64,000 nt of DNA, taken from NCBI RefSeq assembly GCF_011758805.1, contig NZ_JAANOW010000003.1, positions 434,001-498,000 of the forward strand, in the 5' to 3' direction. The stretch is from Mycolicibacterium fluoranthenivorans. GTDB taxonomy: Bacteria; Actinomycetota; Actinomycetes; Mycobacteriales; Mycobacteriaceae. Position numbers and translations under genes: made by a program. Below are positions 35,501-43,412 of the stretch, piece by piece (position 1 is the first letter of the stretch; every line of letters starts with the position of its first letter). The notes under the pieces are model-generated. The model was not told the origin of the DNA. It saw nothing but the letters and a program-made list of their open reading frames with translations, and did no database searches.

Positions 35501-35626
35501 CTGCTCGATACCTTCCTCGTGCGCACCCTCACCGTGCCCGCCATCGCCACACTTCTACGCGAAGCCAGCTGGTGGCCTTCCAAAGCAACGCGGACCCCAG
35601 TAGCTGACACCGCCACGCAGAAATAA
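32540..35626 (+). CDS. MmpL-type RND family transporter
   Basis: Large inner-membrane exporter of 1028 residues with two repeats of one plus five membrane helices, each following a periplasmic loop. The proton-relay motifs are GAGTDYTVFLISRYHEQ in the first half and GADYNMLLVSRLREE in the second. MmpL proteins move lipids or other hydrophobic compounds using the proton gradient. The GTG at 32540 has GGAGG close upstream. There is no mmpS gene beside it. It is divergent from the second TetR paralogue and ends 316 bases before the att site. In this island it may export or import the hydrophobic substrate, or give tolerance to it. Confidence 0.9.
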   Translation: MTDGSADAPSQAKRPGRRANGSTDPADTREYSERLATLARFTLRHKALVIGVWLGAAVVLALLFPQLETVVRQQSVDLIPRDAPSLQTVDRMSAAFGEEGSKTMVFVAMEDPTGLTPTARQRYGELVRRLQAEGDHVLLVQDLLADPITEAQAVSADRKAWYLPVGVTGTLGDPTAAESLNAVRDIAAEVFTGSTTTVQVTGPPATFSDMIASAEHDLLLISIATAGVIALILLIVYRSVFTALLPLLVIGLSLAVGRGVLSALGEMGMPVSQFTVAFMTAILLGAGTDYTVFLISRYHEQRRAQVPADQAIIHATASIGRVILASAATVALAFLAMVFARLSVFAALGPACAIAVLFGFLATVTLLPPVLSLAAKRGIGEPKSDRTRRYWNSVAVAVVRRPVPLLIVSLAILLALSAAAATIKISYDDRKGQPDTTASNQGYQLLDRHFRKDVVISEFLVVENPTDMRTGRGLADLDEMASRVSQIPGVTRVSGVTRPTGERLDQAELAWQNGQIGDKMAGAVAEGNSRKDDLAKLTGGADQLADGLAQLDGTVRTALAPLAGIFTQAQSAGTQVNQFRPLLQQLSATAPAVDQAIQSGPGLRPLANQAQNAITQLDPLVGALNTSPWCAATPQCAQIRDQVKILVSLRDSGFFDQIADLGDRYDPATNATVGGTLANVQNAVASLDKAFGALGDPDDLATNLRRLQEGIGQLASGAQALATGVRTLADSNIEMLSGMSQIATQLQNSSRAAADSDSSSGFYLPANAFENRQFTDVAKQFLSPDGKTARFMIESSHDPYSVEAMELASRITDTANTARPNTSLADATVSVAGFPAVNSDIQRFLWADFAQLAVATIIIVGVILVLLLRALLAPLYLLGTVVLNYLASLGIGVVVFQWGLGYEIAWPVPLLAFIILVAVGADYNMLLVSRLREESGTNIRVGVLRTVANTGAVITSAGLIFAASMFGLMVGSVAIMIQAGLIIGFGLLLDTFLVRTLTVPAIATLLREASWWPSKATRTPVADTATQK

Positions 35627-35942
35627 GGAGCAACGCACTACTAGTGGAAGCGAGGAATGCGAGGAACGCGAGGTCCATTCGCAGACGTGATCTTTGGTTG
35701 CGGATCCGTCGTGATCTGGTGTTGCAAGCCCGTCGAGTAAGCGTCCAAACTGACATCCTGATTTCAAGGTTCCCGCTCTCGGTAAATCAAAGGCGGCCTT
35801 GACCACCAGGTGCCTCAGTCCGCAGGCAGTCCGCAGTAGATTTTCGCGACTCCTGCGCGCGCCAACCCACCCAATGCAGCTGAGCTGGGAAAACTTACGC
35901 GGGCCAACGTACCCAACGTCATCAAAACCCCAGGTGGCGTGG
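35627..35942. other. non-coding end of the island
   Basis: This stretch lies between the transporter and the tRNA fragment. It has short GCGAGGAA/GCGAGGT-type repeats at 35647-35673. A minus-strand frame around 35640-35840 gives a plausible protein-like stretch without a start, perhaps a remnant. No 5' half of a tRNA is present before 35943. Confidence 0.55.
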
Positions 35943-35984
35943 TTCGGGACGAAGAGGTCGTGGGTTCGAATCCCGCCACCCCGA
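35943..35984 (+). tRNA. 3' half of tRNA-Pro(CGG), attachment-site duplicate
   Basis: The sequence begins at the anticodon loop (TTCGGGA, anticodon CGG at 35945-35947). It continues with the 3' anticodon stem CGAAG, a five-base variable loop, a complete T arm (GTGGG, TTCGAAT, CCCGC) and the acceptor 3' strand CACCCCG plus discriminator A. The bases just before do not form a matching anticodon stem, D arm or acceptor strand. It is therefore a partial gene, as left at the far end of an element integrated in tRNA-Pro. The identity block runs for 42 bases. Confidence 0.8.
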
Positions 35985-35991
35985 CAGCGTG

Positions 35992-36032
35992 AAGAAGGCC
36001 CTGACCTGGGATGACCGGGTCGGGGCCTTCTT
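35992..36032 (+). terminator. hairpin following the tRNA-Pro fragment
   Basis: A stem of about 15 pairs (AAGAAGGCCC... with ...GGGGCCTTCTT, one G-T pair) with an 11-base loop begins eight bases after the tRNA end. It is probably the original tRNA terminator, displaced with the 3' half. Confidence 0.65.
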
Positions 36033-36038
36033 GCTGCG

Positions 36039-36063
36039 CGGCACAGGTTTGCCTGTGCCGTTT
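36039..36063 (+). terminator. second intrinsic terminator after the tRNA fragment
   Basis: CGGCACAGG and CCTGTGCCG pair perfectly across a TTTG loop and are followed by TTT. This makes a tandem terminator with the preceding hairpin. Confidence 0.65.
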
Positions 36064-36170
36064 CCGGCGACCCTGCGTACATGGAGCAGAGCAGGATCCA
36101 CCCGCCGATACCCGAGGAGACGTGAGCCGCTGACGCGCGCGGATACCCCGATGCGCCTAACCTGAACATC

Positions 36171-37067
36171 GTGTTCGGGGCCGGCAGTCTCGTCTCGGGT
36201 TACATCGTCGATGCGCACCTCGGCGGCGGCGCGAGCGCAGACGTTTACCGTGTGCATCGCGCCGGGCAGTCAGCCCCGCTCGCGATGAAGGTGCTGCACA
36301 CCGACGCGACCACCTATGAGAAGGCGCGCGCACGGTTCGCCCGCGAGTTCGACATCGCGTCGCTGTTGCGGCATCCGCACATCGTCGCCGTGTTCGAGAA
36401 GGGCGAGATCCCGGCCGCGCCCCCGGCGCCTCCCACCTTGTGGATGACGACGCAGTACGTGGACGGACCGGATTCTTCCGCCCTCGTTCCCGGGCCGGAC
36501 GCGCCATGCGACCCCGCCGTGGTACTTCTGGTGGCCGAGCAGATCGCCGACGCGCTCGACTATGCCCATTCGATGGATGTCCTGCACCGAGATGTCAAGC
36601 CCGCCAACATCTTGCTCACGACCGACCGCAGCTGCGCCTATCTCACCGATTTCGGCATCGCGCAGTTGATCGACGATGTCAAGGCGCTGGCGAGTAACGG
36701 CCGGGTCAGCGGTTCCATCGCCTATGCCTCCCCCGAGCTGCTACAGGCCCAGCAGTTGACACCGGCGACCGACCTTTATGCGTTGGCGTGCACCATGTTC
36801 GAGTGGCTCACCGGAATGCCTCCGTTCCCCCGCAGCACCGCATTCGCCATCACGTATGCACACCTTCGCGATCCGGTGCCGGCACTGACAGCACGTGTCT
36901 CGTGGTTACCCACGTCGCTCAACGCCGTTTTCGCGAAGGCACTCGCGAAAGACCCTGCCGGACGCTATCGGTCCTGCGTCGAATTCACAGATATCGTCAG
37001 CCGGACGCTGCGCGGCGTCGAGGTACCCGAGGTGCGTGCGGCCAGGCGCCGCCGGCTGCGCCCCTGA
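36171..37067 (+). CDS. soluble serine/threonine protein kinase
   Basis: Hanks-type kinase of 298 residues. The Gly loop is GGGASADVY, the catalytic Lys is in MKVLH, HRDVKPANIL is the catalytic loop, DFG binds magnesium, and ASPE replaces APE. The catalytic domain fills the whole protein; there is no transmembrane helix, PASTA or other sensor domain as in PknA/B. The GTG at 36171 is the only start near the kinase N-terminus and has no good ribosome site, so a leaderless transcript is possible. It is the first core gene after the att site. Its targets are unknown. Confidence 0.87.
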   Translation: MFGAGSLVSGYIVDAHLGGGASADVYRVHRAGQSAPLAMKVLHTDATTYEKARARFAREFDIASLLRHPHIVAVFEKGEIPAAPPAPPTLWMTTQYVDGPDSSALVPGPDAPCDPAVVLLVAEQIADALDYAHSMDVLHRDVKPANILLTTDRSCAYLTDFGIAQLIDDVKALASNGRVSGSIAYASPELLQAQQLTPATDLYALACTMFEWLTGMPPFPRSTAFAITYAHLRDPVPALTARVSWLPTSLNAVFAKALAKDPAGRYRSCVEFTDIVSRTLRGVEVPEVRAARRRRLRP

Positions 37068-37289
37068 ATGACCTTGCCGAACAAGGTGATCACTTTGTTC
37101 GGTGCTGACACTCGCGCAAGTTCGTGTTGCGCAATGTTTACATCGCCCAGCTTTCGCTCCCCGGCCACCGAGCCTACTGTCGAGCCAGTACGCACTGTGG
37201 ACGCAACCGGTTTGCGCCCACGGCGCGACGCGTGCGAAGTATTTCGGGGCCCCGGGGAAGAGGCCCTCACCTACCGGGCGGGGAGCGGT

Positions 37290-38765
37290 ATGACCACAGA
37301 ATCGACGTACGACAACTCGGCTTTGGCGCACGAGGACGAGGGCTATCACAAGGCACTCAAGCCCCGCCAGATCCAGATGATCGCGATCGGCGGGGCCATC
37401 GGTACCGGTCTGTTCATGGGTGCGGGTAGCCGCCTCCACGATGCCGGTCCGGGATTGTTCCTGGTGTACGCATTCTGCGGTATCTTCGTCTTCTTCATCC
37501 TTCGCGCCCTCGGCGAGCTGGTGCTACACCGGCCGTCGTCCGGCTCATTCGTGTCCTACGCTCGCGAATTCTTCGGCGAGAAAACAGCTTTCGTCACCGG
37601 ATGGCTCTACTTCTTCAACTGGGCGGCCACCGCGATCGTCGATGTCACCGCGGTCGCGCTCTACGTGCACTACTGGGGGATGTTCGAGGCGCTCCCGCAG
37701 TGGCTGATCGCACTCGTCGCCCTCGGCATCGTCCTGACCATGAACATCATCTCGGTGAAGCTGTTCGGTGAGATGGAGTTCTGGGCATCGATCATCAAGG
37801 TCGCCGCGCTCATCACGTTCCTGGTGGTGGGCATCATCTTCCTGGCCGGCCGGTTCGAGATCCAGGGCCAGTCCACCGGATTCGGGGTGATCAGCGACAA
37901 CGGCGGCCTGCTGCCCGTGGGGATCTTCCCGCTGGTGGTGGTCACCTCAGGCGTCATCTTCGCTTATGCCGCAGTCGAACTGGTAGGCATCGCGGCCGGC
38001 GAGACCGAAGACCCGCCCAAGGTGATGCCGCGCGCCATCAACTCGGTGATCGTGCGAATCGCCCTGTTCTATGTCGGGTCCCTGGTCCTGCTGGCATTGC
38101 TGTTGCCCTACACCGAGTTCCACAAAGGCGAAAGCCCGTTCGTGACGTTCTTCTCCAAGATCGGAGTGCCCGCGGCCGGTGGCATCATGAACCTGGTCGT
38201 GCTCACCGCCGCGATGTCCAGCCTGAACGCGGGGCTGTACTCGACCGGGCGCATCCTGCGATCGATGGCCATGAACGGCAGCGGGCCCGCCTTCACCGGG
38301 AAGATGAACCGCAACGGCGTCCCGTTCGGCGGCATCGCTCTGACCGGCGCCCTGACCCTGCTGGGCGTCATCCTCAACCTGTTCGTCCCCGAGGACGCCT
38401 TCAACATCGCGCTGGATCTGTCCGCCCTGGGCATCATCTCGACATGGGCGATGATCGTGGCCTGCCAACTGCAGCTGTACCGCTGGGAGCAGAAGGGCAT
38501 CCTCGAACGACCAAAGTTCCGGTTGCCCGGCACCCCCTACACCGGCTACGCGACGCTGGTATTCCTTGCCGCGGTGACGGTGCTGATGTGCTACGAGAAC
38601 ATCTGGAATCTCATCGCGATCGTGGTGCTCATCCCGATGCTGATCGGTGGCTGGTACGCGGTGCGCGGCAAGGTGAATGCGATGGCTGCGCAGCGCATCG
38701 GCTACACCGGCGAGTACCCCGTGATCCCGCAGCCGCCGATCCCGGAGGGTCCCGGCGACGACTGA
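37290..38765 (+). CDS. ansP: amino acid permease, L-asparagine permease (AnsP)-like
   Basis: APC-family secondary transporter of 491 residues with twelve predicted helices. It opens with the family motif [13 protein letters not shown] after [15 protein letters not shown], and contains [19 protein letters not shown] and [10 protein letters not shown]. The whole sequence closely resembles mycobacterial AnsP1/AnsP2, as recalled. The ATG at 37290 has GGGAG about four bases upstream; the frame open to 37068 is rejected because those 74 residues are not permease-like. It imports an amino acid, probably asparagine, with protons. A related GABA or cycloserine-type permease cannot be ruled out. Confidence 0.85.
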   Translation: MTTESTYDNSALAHEDEGYHKALKPRQIQMIAIGGAIGTGLFMGAGSRLHDAGPGLFLVYAFCGIFVFFILRALGELVLHRPSSGSFVSYAREFFGEKTAFVTGWLYFFNWAATAIVDVTAVALYVHYWGMFEALPQWLIALVALGIVLTMNIISVKLFGEMEFWASIIKVAALITFLVVGIIFLAGRFEIQGQSTGFGVISDNGGLLPVGIFPLVVVTSGVIFAYAAVELVGIAAGETEDPPKVMPRAINSVIVRIALFYVGSLVLLALLLPYTEFHKGESPFVTFFSKIGVPAAGGIMNLVVLTAAMSSLNAGLYSTGRILRSMAMNGSGPAFTGKMNRNGVPFGGIALTGALTLLGVILNLFVPEDAFNIALDLSALGIISTWAMIVACQLQLYRWEQKGILERPKFRLPGTPYTGYATLVFLAAVTVLMCYENIWNLIAIVVLIPMLIGGWYAVRGKVNAMAAQRIGYTGEYPVIPQPPIPEGPGDD

Positions 38766-38835
38766 GGACGGAGTCGCCAAGGTCCCTGACGACCCGGCTG
38801 GGCCGCCCTACCAAGTAGTTGATAGGGTCACGCCG

Positions 38836-39621
38836 ATGACCGGAAAGAGCTGGATCGCCACGCTGCTCGAGTTCGACCGCGACGGCGACCGGTTCATCGC
38901 ACCGCAGTGGGCCGGCCCGGGCAACCGGCTGTTCGGCGGGCTCATCGCCGCGCAGTCGCTGGGTGCCGCCGGCGCGACGGTGGACCCCGCCAAACAACCA
39001 CAATCACTGCACGCCTACTTCGTGCGCGGCGGCCGGTACGGCGTCGACGTCGAGCTGGAGGTGGAGCGCACCCGTGACGGCAGATCTTTCGACACCCGCC
39101 GAGTGACCGCTCGCCAGGCCGGAAAAGTCATCCTCGAGATGATCGCGTCGTTCCACCTTCCCGAACCCGGCCCCGACTGGCATCCGCCCCGCTCCCCCAG
39201 TGTCGAACTGGCCGACGCCATCCCCAAGCAGCCGGATCTGGAATCGGTGGACCGGTTCGAGTTGCGCTGCAATCCCGGTGATGATTCCCCCTTCGCGGTG
39301 CCGCCCTTCTGGATTCGCACCCACGATCCCATCGAGGACGATCCGCTGGTCCGGGCCTGCACGCTGACCTATATGTCCGACCTCGGCCCGGTACCGGCGG
39401 CCCGGCCGCCCGGCGCCGACGTCGCCTCCGACGGGGGATTCGCCGCCAGCCTCGATCACGCGGTGTGGTTTCACCGGCCGTTCACCCCGGACCGGTGGCA
39501 CCGCTACGAGGTCGACCCCCTGGGCAACAGCCACTCACGCGGACTGGTCGCCGGTGGCATCTACGACACCGAGAGCAGGCTCATCGCGAGTACCAGCCAA
39601 CAAGCCCTGTGGCGCCGTTGA
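38836..39621 (+). CDS. acyl-CoA thioesterase II (TesB-like)
   Basis: Double-hotdog thioesterase of 261 residues. GNRLFGGLIAAQSLGAA and SLHAYFVRGG form the first hotdog, and ASLDHAVWFHRPF with the conserved Asp forms the second, followed by HSRGLVAGGIYD. It hydrolyses acyl-CoAs. It stands alone downstream of the permease with a 70-base gap and starts at an ATG at 38836. Confidence 0.88.
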   Translation: MTGKSWIATLLEFDRDGDRFIAPQWAGPGNRLFGGLIAAQSLGAAGATVDPAKQPQSLHAYFVRGGRYGVDVELEVERTRDGRSFDTRRVTARQAGKVILEMIASFHLPEPGPDWHPPRSPSVELADAIPKQPDLESVDRFELRCNPGDDSPFAVPPFWIRTHDPIEDDPLVRACTLTYMSDLGPVPAARPPGADVASDGGFAASLDHAVWFHRPFTPDRWHRYEVDPLGNSHSRGLVAGGIYDTESRLIASTSQQALWRR

Positions 39622-39689
39622 CCGGTGTCCAGAATCACGTCCCCGGCGGTGTCATCCGATTGACCGACTCAAGATCATCTTTCAGACTG

Positions 39690-39905
39690 GTGAGCGTGGC
39701 TAGACGCTCGGAACAAGATCAGGTGAACGACGTGGAAACGCGGCTACGCGAGAAGTTTCCCAGCCTGCCGTCCGAACACGTGACCGCCGCGGTCGCCGAC
39801 GCCCACAAGCACTTCGTCACCAGCACCGTGCGCGACTACATCGCCCTGCTGGTCGAGCGCCGCGCCGCGGCGAACCTACAGCCGCGCTTTCACGGCCGCG
39901 GATAG
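39690..39905 (+). CDS. small helical protein (three-helix bundle type)
   Basis: About 71 residues from a GTG at 39690; GTGs at 39696 and 39723 are alternatives. The core DVETRLREKFPSLPSEHVTAAV and HFVTSTVRDYIALLVERRA form helices with alternating charge, like the small dimerising helical proteins common in mycobacteria. No function is known. Its last 30 bases overlap the 3' end of the convergent GatB/YqeY gene. Confidence 0.6.
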   Translation: MSVARRSEQDQVNDVETRLREKFPSLPSEHVTAAVADAHKHFVTSTVRDYIALLVERRAAANLQPRFHGRG

Positions 39906-40340
39906 CCGCGACCCGTCCGCTTTACCCGCCGCGATCACCGTGGCCGCCTTCATGACCTGTCCCATCTGGCGTACGCCGGGCCGCTCCCCGAGTTCCTCGG
40001 CGATCTGTGCGATCGCGGTGTCGACGACGTCGGCGAGTTCGGCCTCGGTCAACGGGGTCGGCAGGTACTCGTCGATCACCCGGGCTTCGGCGTGTTCGTT
40101 GGCCGCGAGTTCACCGCGGCCGTTCTGGGTGTAGATCTCCGCCGCCTCGGCGCGCTTCCTGGCCTCCCGCGCAAGCACCTTGAGCACCTCGTCGTCGGAC
40201 AGCTCCCGAGTCTGCTTGCCGGACACCTCCTCGGCACCGATGGCGGCGATCACCATGCGCAGGGTGGCCGTCCGCAACTTGTCCTGAGATTTCATCGCCG
40301 CGGTCAGGTCTGCGCGCAGCCGGTCCTTGAGTTCCGCCAT
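39876..40340 (-). CDS. GatB/YqeY domain-containing protein (Rv3688c-like)
   Basis: A 154-residue protein with the YqeY fold related to the tRNA-binding tail of GatB. It carries KDRLRADLTAAMK, EARKRAEAAEIY, EARVIDEYLPTPL and GQVMKAA. The length equals M. tuberculosis Rv3688c, as recalled. Its role is unclear, perhaps tRNA-related. It is transcribed away from the membrane protein gene at 40392. Confidence 0.9.
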   Translation of the reverse strand: MAELKDRLRADLTAAMKSQDKLRTATLRMVIAAIGAEEVSGKQTRELSDDEVLKVLAREARKRAEAAEIYTQNGRGELAANEHAEARVIDEYLPTPLTEAELADVVDTAIAQIAEELGERPGVRQMGQVMKAATVIAAGKADGSRLSAAVKARL

Positions 40341-40391
40341 GGCCCAGACGCTACGCCTGCCGACTCCCCCGGCGTACGGGATACGTTGTCA

Positions 40392-41627
40392 ATGACACGA
40401 CTCGCCGACAGGATGGTGGCCATGCACAGCGACGCCGGCGGGCACTGGGGCGAGCGAAGCGACGGGGTCGGGCACTGGGGCGAGCGAAGCGACGGGGTCG
40501 GGCACTGGGGCGAGCGAAGCGACGGGGTCGGGCACTGGGGCGAGCGAAGCGACGGGGTGTTCTACCGTCCGGCCTATCCGCCGCCACCCGGGTACGGCCA
40601 CCCCGGCTACCCACCGCCGGGTTACGGGCCGCCGGTCTACGGCCCGCCGCCAGACCTCAAACCGGGCATCATCGCGCTGCGCCCGCTCAACCTGTCCGAT
40701 ATCTTCAACGGCGCCTTCGCCTATGTCAGGGCAAACCCGAAGGCCACCCTCGGACTGACCACCATCGTCGTGGTCATCGCCCAACTCTTCGCGCTGGTAC
40801 TGCAGATCTCCCCACTCATCGCCGGCGGCGGGCTGGACTCGACGTATACCGGTGAAGACGCACCCGCGACGGCCCTCATCGGTCCCACGCTGGGCAGCAT
40901 GGCCGGCGTCATCGCCACCTGGGTGTCGGGCATCGTGCTGAGCGGATTGCTCACCGTCATCGTGGGCCGCGCCGTGTTCGGCTCCGGGATCACCATCGGC
41001 GCGGCCTGGCAGCGCCTGCGCGGGCGCATCTGGGCGTTGCTCGGATTCACCGTCCTGGAAGGACTGGGCGCGGTGCTGCTCATCGCGGTCGTCGTCGGGA
41101 TCACTCTCACCGCGGTCCTCATCGGCGACGGCGCCGCGGGCTTCCTCGTCGGTATCCCGCTTACCCTCGGGCTGGTCGTCCTCATGGTGTATCTGGGCAC
41201 CATGCTGGGTTTCGTCCCGACACTCATCGTGCTGGAGCGCCTGCCGATCATCGCCGCGATCCGGCGCTCGTTCGCCTTGATCCGCAACGACTTCTGGCGG
41301 GTGTTCGGCATCCGGCTGCTGGCCACCATGGTCGCCGGCATGATCGCAGTCGCCGTCGCCGTGCCGTTCAGCATCGGCGGCCAGGTCCTCATCTTCGCCT
41401 CCGACACCTCCGCCGCCGCGGCACTGGGGCTGGTACTCGTCGCCGTCGGCGGGGCCATCGGGCAGATCCTCACCGCCCCCTTCACCGCGGGCGTCGTCGT
41501 CTTGCAGTACACCGACCGCCGCATGCGCGCCGAAGCCTTCGATCTGGTCCTGCGGACCGGCGCCGTCGCCGGTCCCGTCGCACCCCCGGACAGCACCGAC
41601 TACCTGTGGCTGACCCGCCAACCCTGA
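40392..41627 (+). CDS. membrane protein with Pro-rich N-terminus and tandem repeat (Rv3689-like)
   Basis: About 411 residues from an ATG at 40392; ATGs at 40413 and 40422 are in frame. The N-terminus has four copies of the ten-residue unit GHWGERSDGV, then a Pro/Gly/Tyr-rich stretch, then a membrane domain with about six helices (glycerophosphodiester phosphodiesterase-type membrane domain, DUF7847-like). It begins the conserved cluster with the DUF4129, DUF4350, MoxR and DUF58 genes. The next gene starts one base after its stop. The frame open to 40092 is antisense to the GatB/YqeY gene and is rejected. Its function is unknown, probably cell-envelope related. Confidence 0.8.
   Translation: MTRLADRMVAMHSDAGGHWGERSDGVGHWGERSDGVGHWGERSDGVGHWGERSDGVFYRPAYPPPPGYGHPGYPPPGYGPPVYGPPPDLKPGIIALRPLNLSDIFNGAFAYVRANPKATLGLTTIVVVIAQLFALVLQISPLIAGGGLDSTYTGEDAPATALIGPTLGSMAGVIATWVSGIVLSGLLTVIVGRAVFGSGITIGAAWQRLRGRIWALLGFTVLEGLGAVLLIAVVVGITLTAVLIGDGAAGFLVGIPLTLGLVVLMVYLGTMLGFVPTLIVLERLPIIAAIRRSFALIRNDFWRVFGIRLLATMVAGMIAVAVAVPFSIGGQVLIFASDTSAAAALGLVLVAVGGAIGQILTAPFTAGVVVLQYTDRRMRAEAFDLVLRTGAVAGPVAPPDSTDYLWLTRQP
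40441..40560. repeat. four 30-bp tandem repeats in the Rv3689-like gene
   Basis: Three exact copies and a fourth that differs only at its last bases lie end to end. Each contains GCGAGCGAAGCGACGGGG, a motif I associate with dispersed mycobacterial repeats. They are in frame and encode GHWGERSDGV. There are no spacers, so this is not a CRISPR array. Confidence 0.95.
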
Positions 41628-41628
41628 C

Positions 41629-42276
41629 GTGTCCGGACTCGAAATCGACAGTGACGCCGCCCATGACGCGGCGCAACGCGAGCTGAGCAAGCCGATCTAT
41701 CCCAAGCCGTCACTGACCGATCAGCTGTGGGCCTGGCTCGATGATCTGATCTACCGGATATTCAACGCGGGGTCGTCGGTCCCCGGCGGCTGGATCACCA
41801 TCGGCCTGTTCGCCCTGGTACTCGTCATCGCGGCCGTCGTGGCGGTGCGGATTGCCATGCGCACCATGCGGACCCGCCGCGGCGGTGAGACCGCACTGTT
41901 CGACGGCCACGAACTCGATTCGGCCGAGCACCGCGCACTGGCCGAACACTCTGCCGCGCAAGGTGATTGGGTATTGGCCATCCGACACCGACTGCGTGCG
42001 GTCGCGCGCAGGCTGGAAGAGACAGCCGTGCTGACTCCGGCGCCGGGACGCACCGCGACCGAACTCGCGCGCGATGCCGCCCCGCCACTGCCCGACCTCA
42101 AGGACGAATTGCGGCGCGCTGCCGAGATTTTCAACGACGTCACCTACGGTGCCCGACCCGCCACCGAGGCGGGTTACCGGGTGATCGCCGACCTCGACGA
42201 CCACCTGCACCGCGCCGTCGTCACACATGGCGACACCCCGAGCACCACGCCCGAGGACTGGGCGCCGCTCCGATGA
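41629..42276 (+). CDS. DUF4129 domain membrane protein (Rv3690-like)
   Basis: A 215-residue protein with one transmembrane helix (about residues 50-75, GGWITIGLFALVLVIAAVV) and a C-terminal cytoplasmic DUF4129 region (AEHRALAEHSAAQGDWVLAI, TATELARDA). The GTG at 41629 follows the previous stop directly, and the stop overlaps the next ATG (ATGA). In this cluster DUF4129, DUF4350, MoxR and DUF58 proteins are thought to form a chaperone-like membrane complex. The role in mycobacteria is not established. Confidence 0.85.
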   Translation: MSGLEIDSDAAHDAAQRELSKPIYPKPSLTDQLWAWLDDLIYRIFNAGSSVPGGWITIGLFALVLVIAAVVAVRIAMRTMRTRRGGETALFDGHELDSAEHRALAEHSAAQGDWVLAIRHRLRAVARRLEETAVLTPAPGRTATELARDAAPPLPDLKDELRRAAEIFNDVTYGARPATEAGYRVIADLDDHLHRAVVTHGDTPSTTPEDWAPLR

Positions 42277-43412
42277 CCACTCACAGCTCGCCACGCGTCT
42301 CGGTAACCCAGTGGCGTACCGCGCGCTGGATCGCGCTGGCCGTGGCCGCCGTCGTCGCGGTCGCGGCGTTGACCACCTTCCTCACCGCGCCCCGGCCGGG
42401 CGGCCTGATGGAGGCCGACTCCACCTCCCCCGACGGTGCCCACGCTCTGGTGACGTTGCTCGGCGACCACGGAGTGGAGGTGGTCGTGGCCGACGACCTG
42501 GACGCGGTGGTCCGCGCCGCCCGGCCCGACACCCTCCTCGTCGTGGCCCAGACCTACTTCCTCTATGGCGAGGACACGTTGACCACACTGGCGAGCCTGC
42601 CCGGCGACCGCCTGGTGGTGGCCCCCACCGCCGGCACCCGAGAACGGCTGGCACCCGGGGTCCGCCGCGACGGTACGACTCCCTTCGGTGGGCGGCCCGG
42701 ATGCGACCTACCGGAGGCGATGCGCTCCGGTGCAGCCGATCTCGGCGTGAGCGATACCTTCAAGGCCGCCGCCGACGACGTCCCCGTGACCACCTGCTAC
42801 GACGGCGCCCTGATCCGCTACACCGAAGCAGGACGCACCGTCACCGTCGTCGGCAGCAACGATTTCATGACCAATGCGGGTCTGCTCGGCAAGGGCAATG
42901 CCGCGCTGGCCATGAATCTGGCGGGCGCCCGCGACCGGGTCATCTGGTACGCCCCCCAGCGCACCGAGGGCACCATCGAGGGCGCGCGCACCATCGCCGA
43001 CTTGATCCCGGACCAGGTGTACTGGGCTGTCCTGCAGTTGTGCCTTGCCGTGGCGTTGATCGCCTGGTGGCGCGGTCGGCGACTCGGGCCTCTGGTGGCC
43101 GAGAAACTACCCGTGGTGGTGCGCGCCTCCGAGACCGTCGAGGGCCGTGCCCGGCTGTACCGGTCCCGGCGAGCCAGGGACCGGGCGGCGGCGGCGCTGC
43201 GTACGGCGACGCTGGCACGCCTGCTGCCCCGGCTGGGCCTGGGCACGTCGGCGACCGACTCCGCTGTCACCGAGGCGGTCGCTCAGCGCGTATCCCTGGA
43301 TCCGAACACCCTGGCGTACAGCCTTTTCGGGCCGTCTCCGACATCCGATGCCGAATTGCACCAGCTCGCCCACCAGCTCGACGTTATCGAAAGGCAGGTC
43401 ACACAGTCGTGA
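42273..43412 (+). CDS. DUF4350 domain membrane protein (Rv3691-like)
   Basis: A 379-residue protein with an N-terminal helix (WIALAVAAVVAVAALTTFL), an extracytoplasmic DUF4350 domain (STSPDGAHALVTLLGDHGVEV, PDTLLVVAQ), a second helix near residue 255 (YWAVLQLCLAVALIAWW) and a charged cytoplasmic tail. The start overlaps the DUF4129 stop and the stop overlaps the MoxR start (GTGA), so production is coupled. It probably presents a periplasmic domain in the MoxR-linked complex. Confidence 0.85.
   Translation: MTTHSSPRVSVTQWRTARWIALAVAAVVAVAALTTFLTAPRPGGLMEADSTSPDGAHALVTLLGDHGVEVVVADDLDAVVRAARPDTLLVVAQTYFLYGEDTLTTLASLPGDRLVVAPTAGTRERLAPGVRRDGTTPFGGRPGCDLPEAMRSGAADLGVSDTFKAAADDVPVTTCYDGALIRYTEAGRTVTVVGSNDFMTNAGLLGKGNAALAMNLAGARDRVIWYAPQRTEGTIEGARTIADLIPDQVYWAVLQLCLAVALIAWWRGRRLGPLVAEKLPVVVRASETVEGRARLYRSRRARDRAAAALRTATLARLLPRLGLGTSATDSAVTEAVAQRVSLDPNTLAYSLFGPSPTSDAELHQLAHQLDVIERQVTQS

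Noticed and set aside
35555..36257. Minus-strand frames over the tRNA fragment with GGGIRTHDL- or RDSNPRP-like peptides
   Set aside because: These peptides are the well-known false translation of tRNA T-arm regions, not proteins.
40092..40391. Upstream extension of the Rv3689-like frame
   Set aside because: It is antisense to the GatB/YqeY gene and has no start signal; ATGs at 40392-40422 suffice.
40441..40560. CRISPR array
   Set aside because: Direct repeats of 30 bp without any spacers and in frame with a gene; no cas genes nearby.
42227..43408. N-terminal extension of the MoxR frame by almost 400 codons
   Set aside because: This part is an Arg/Gly-rich shadow of the DUF4350 gene. The GTGA overlap at 43409 gives the normal MoxR length.
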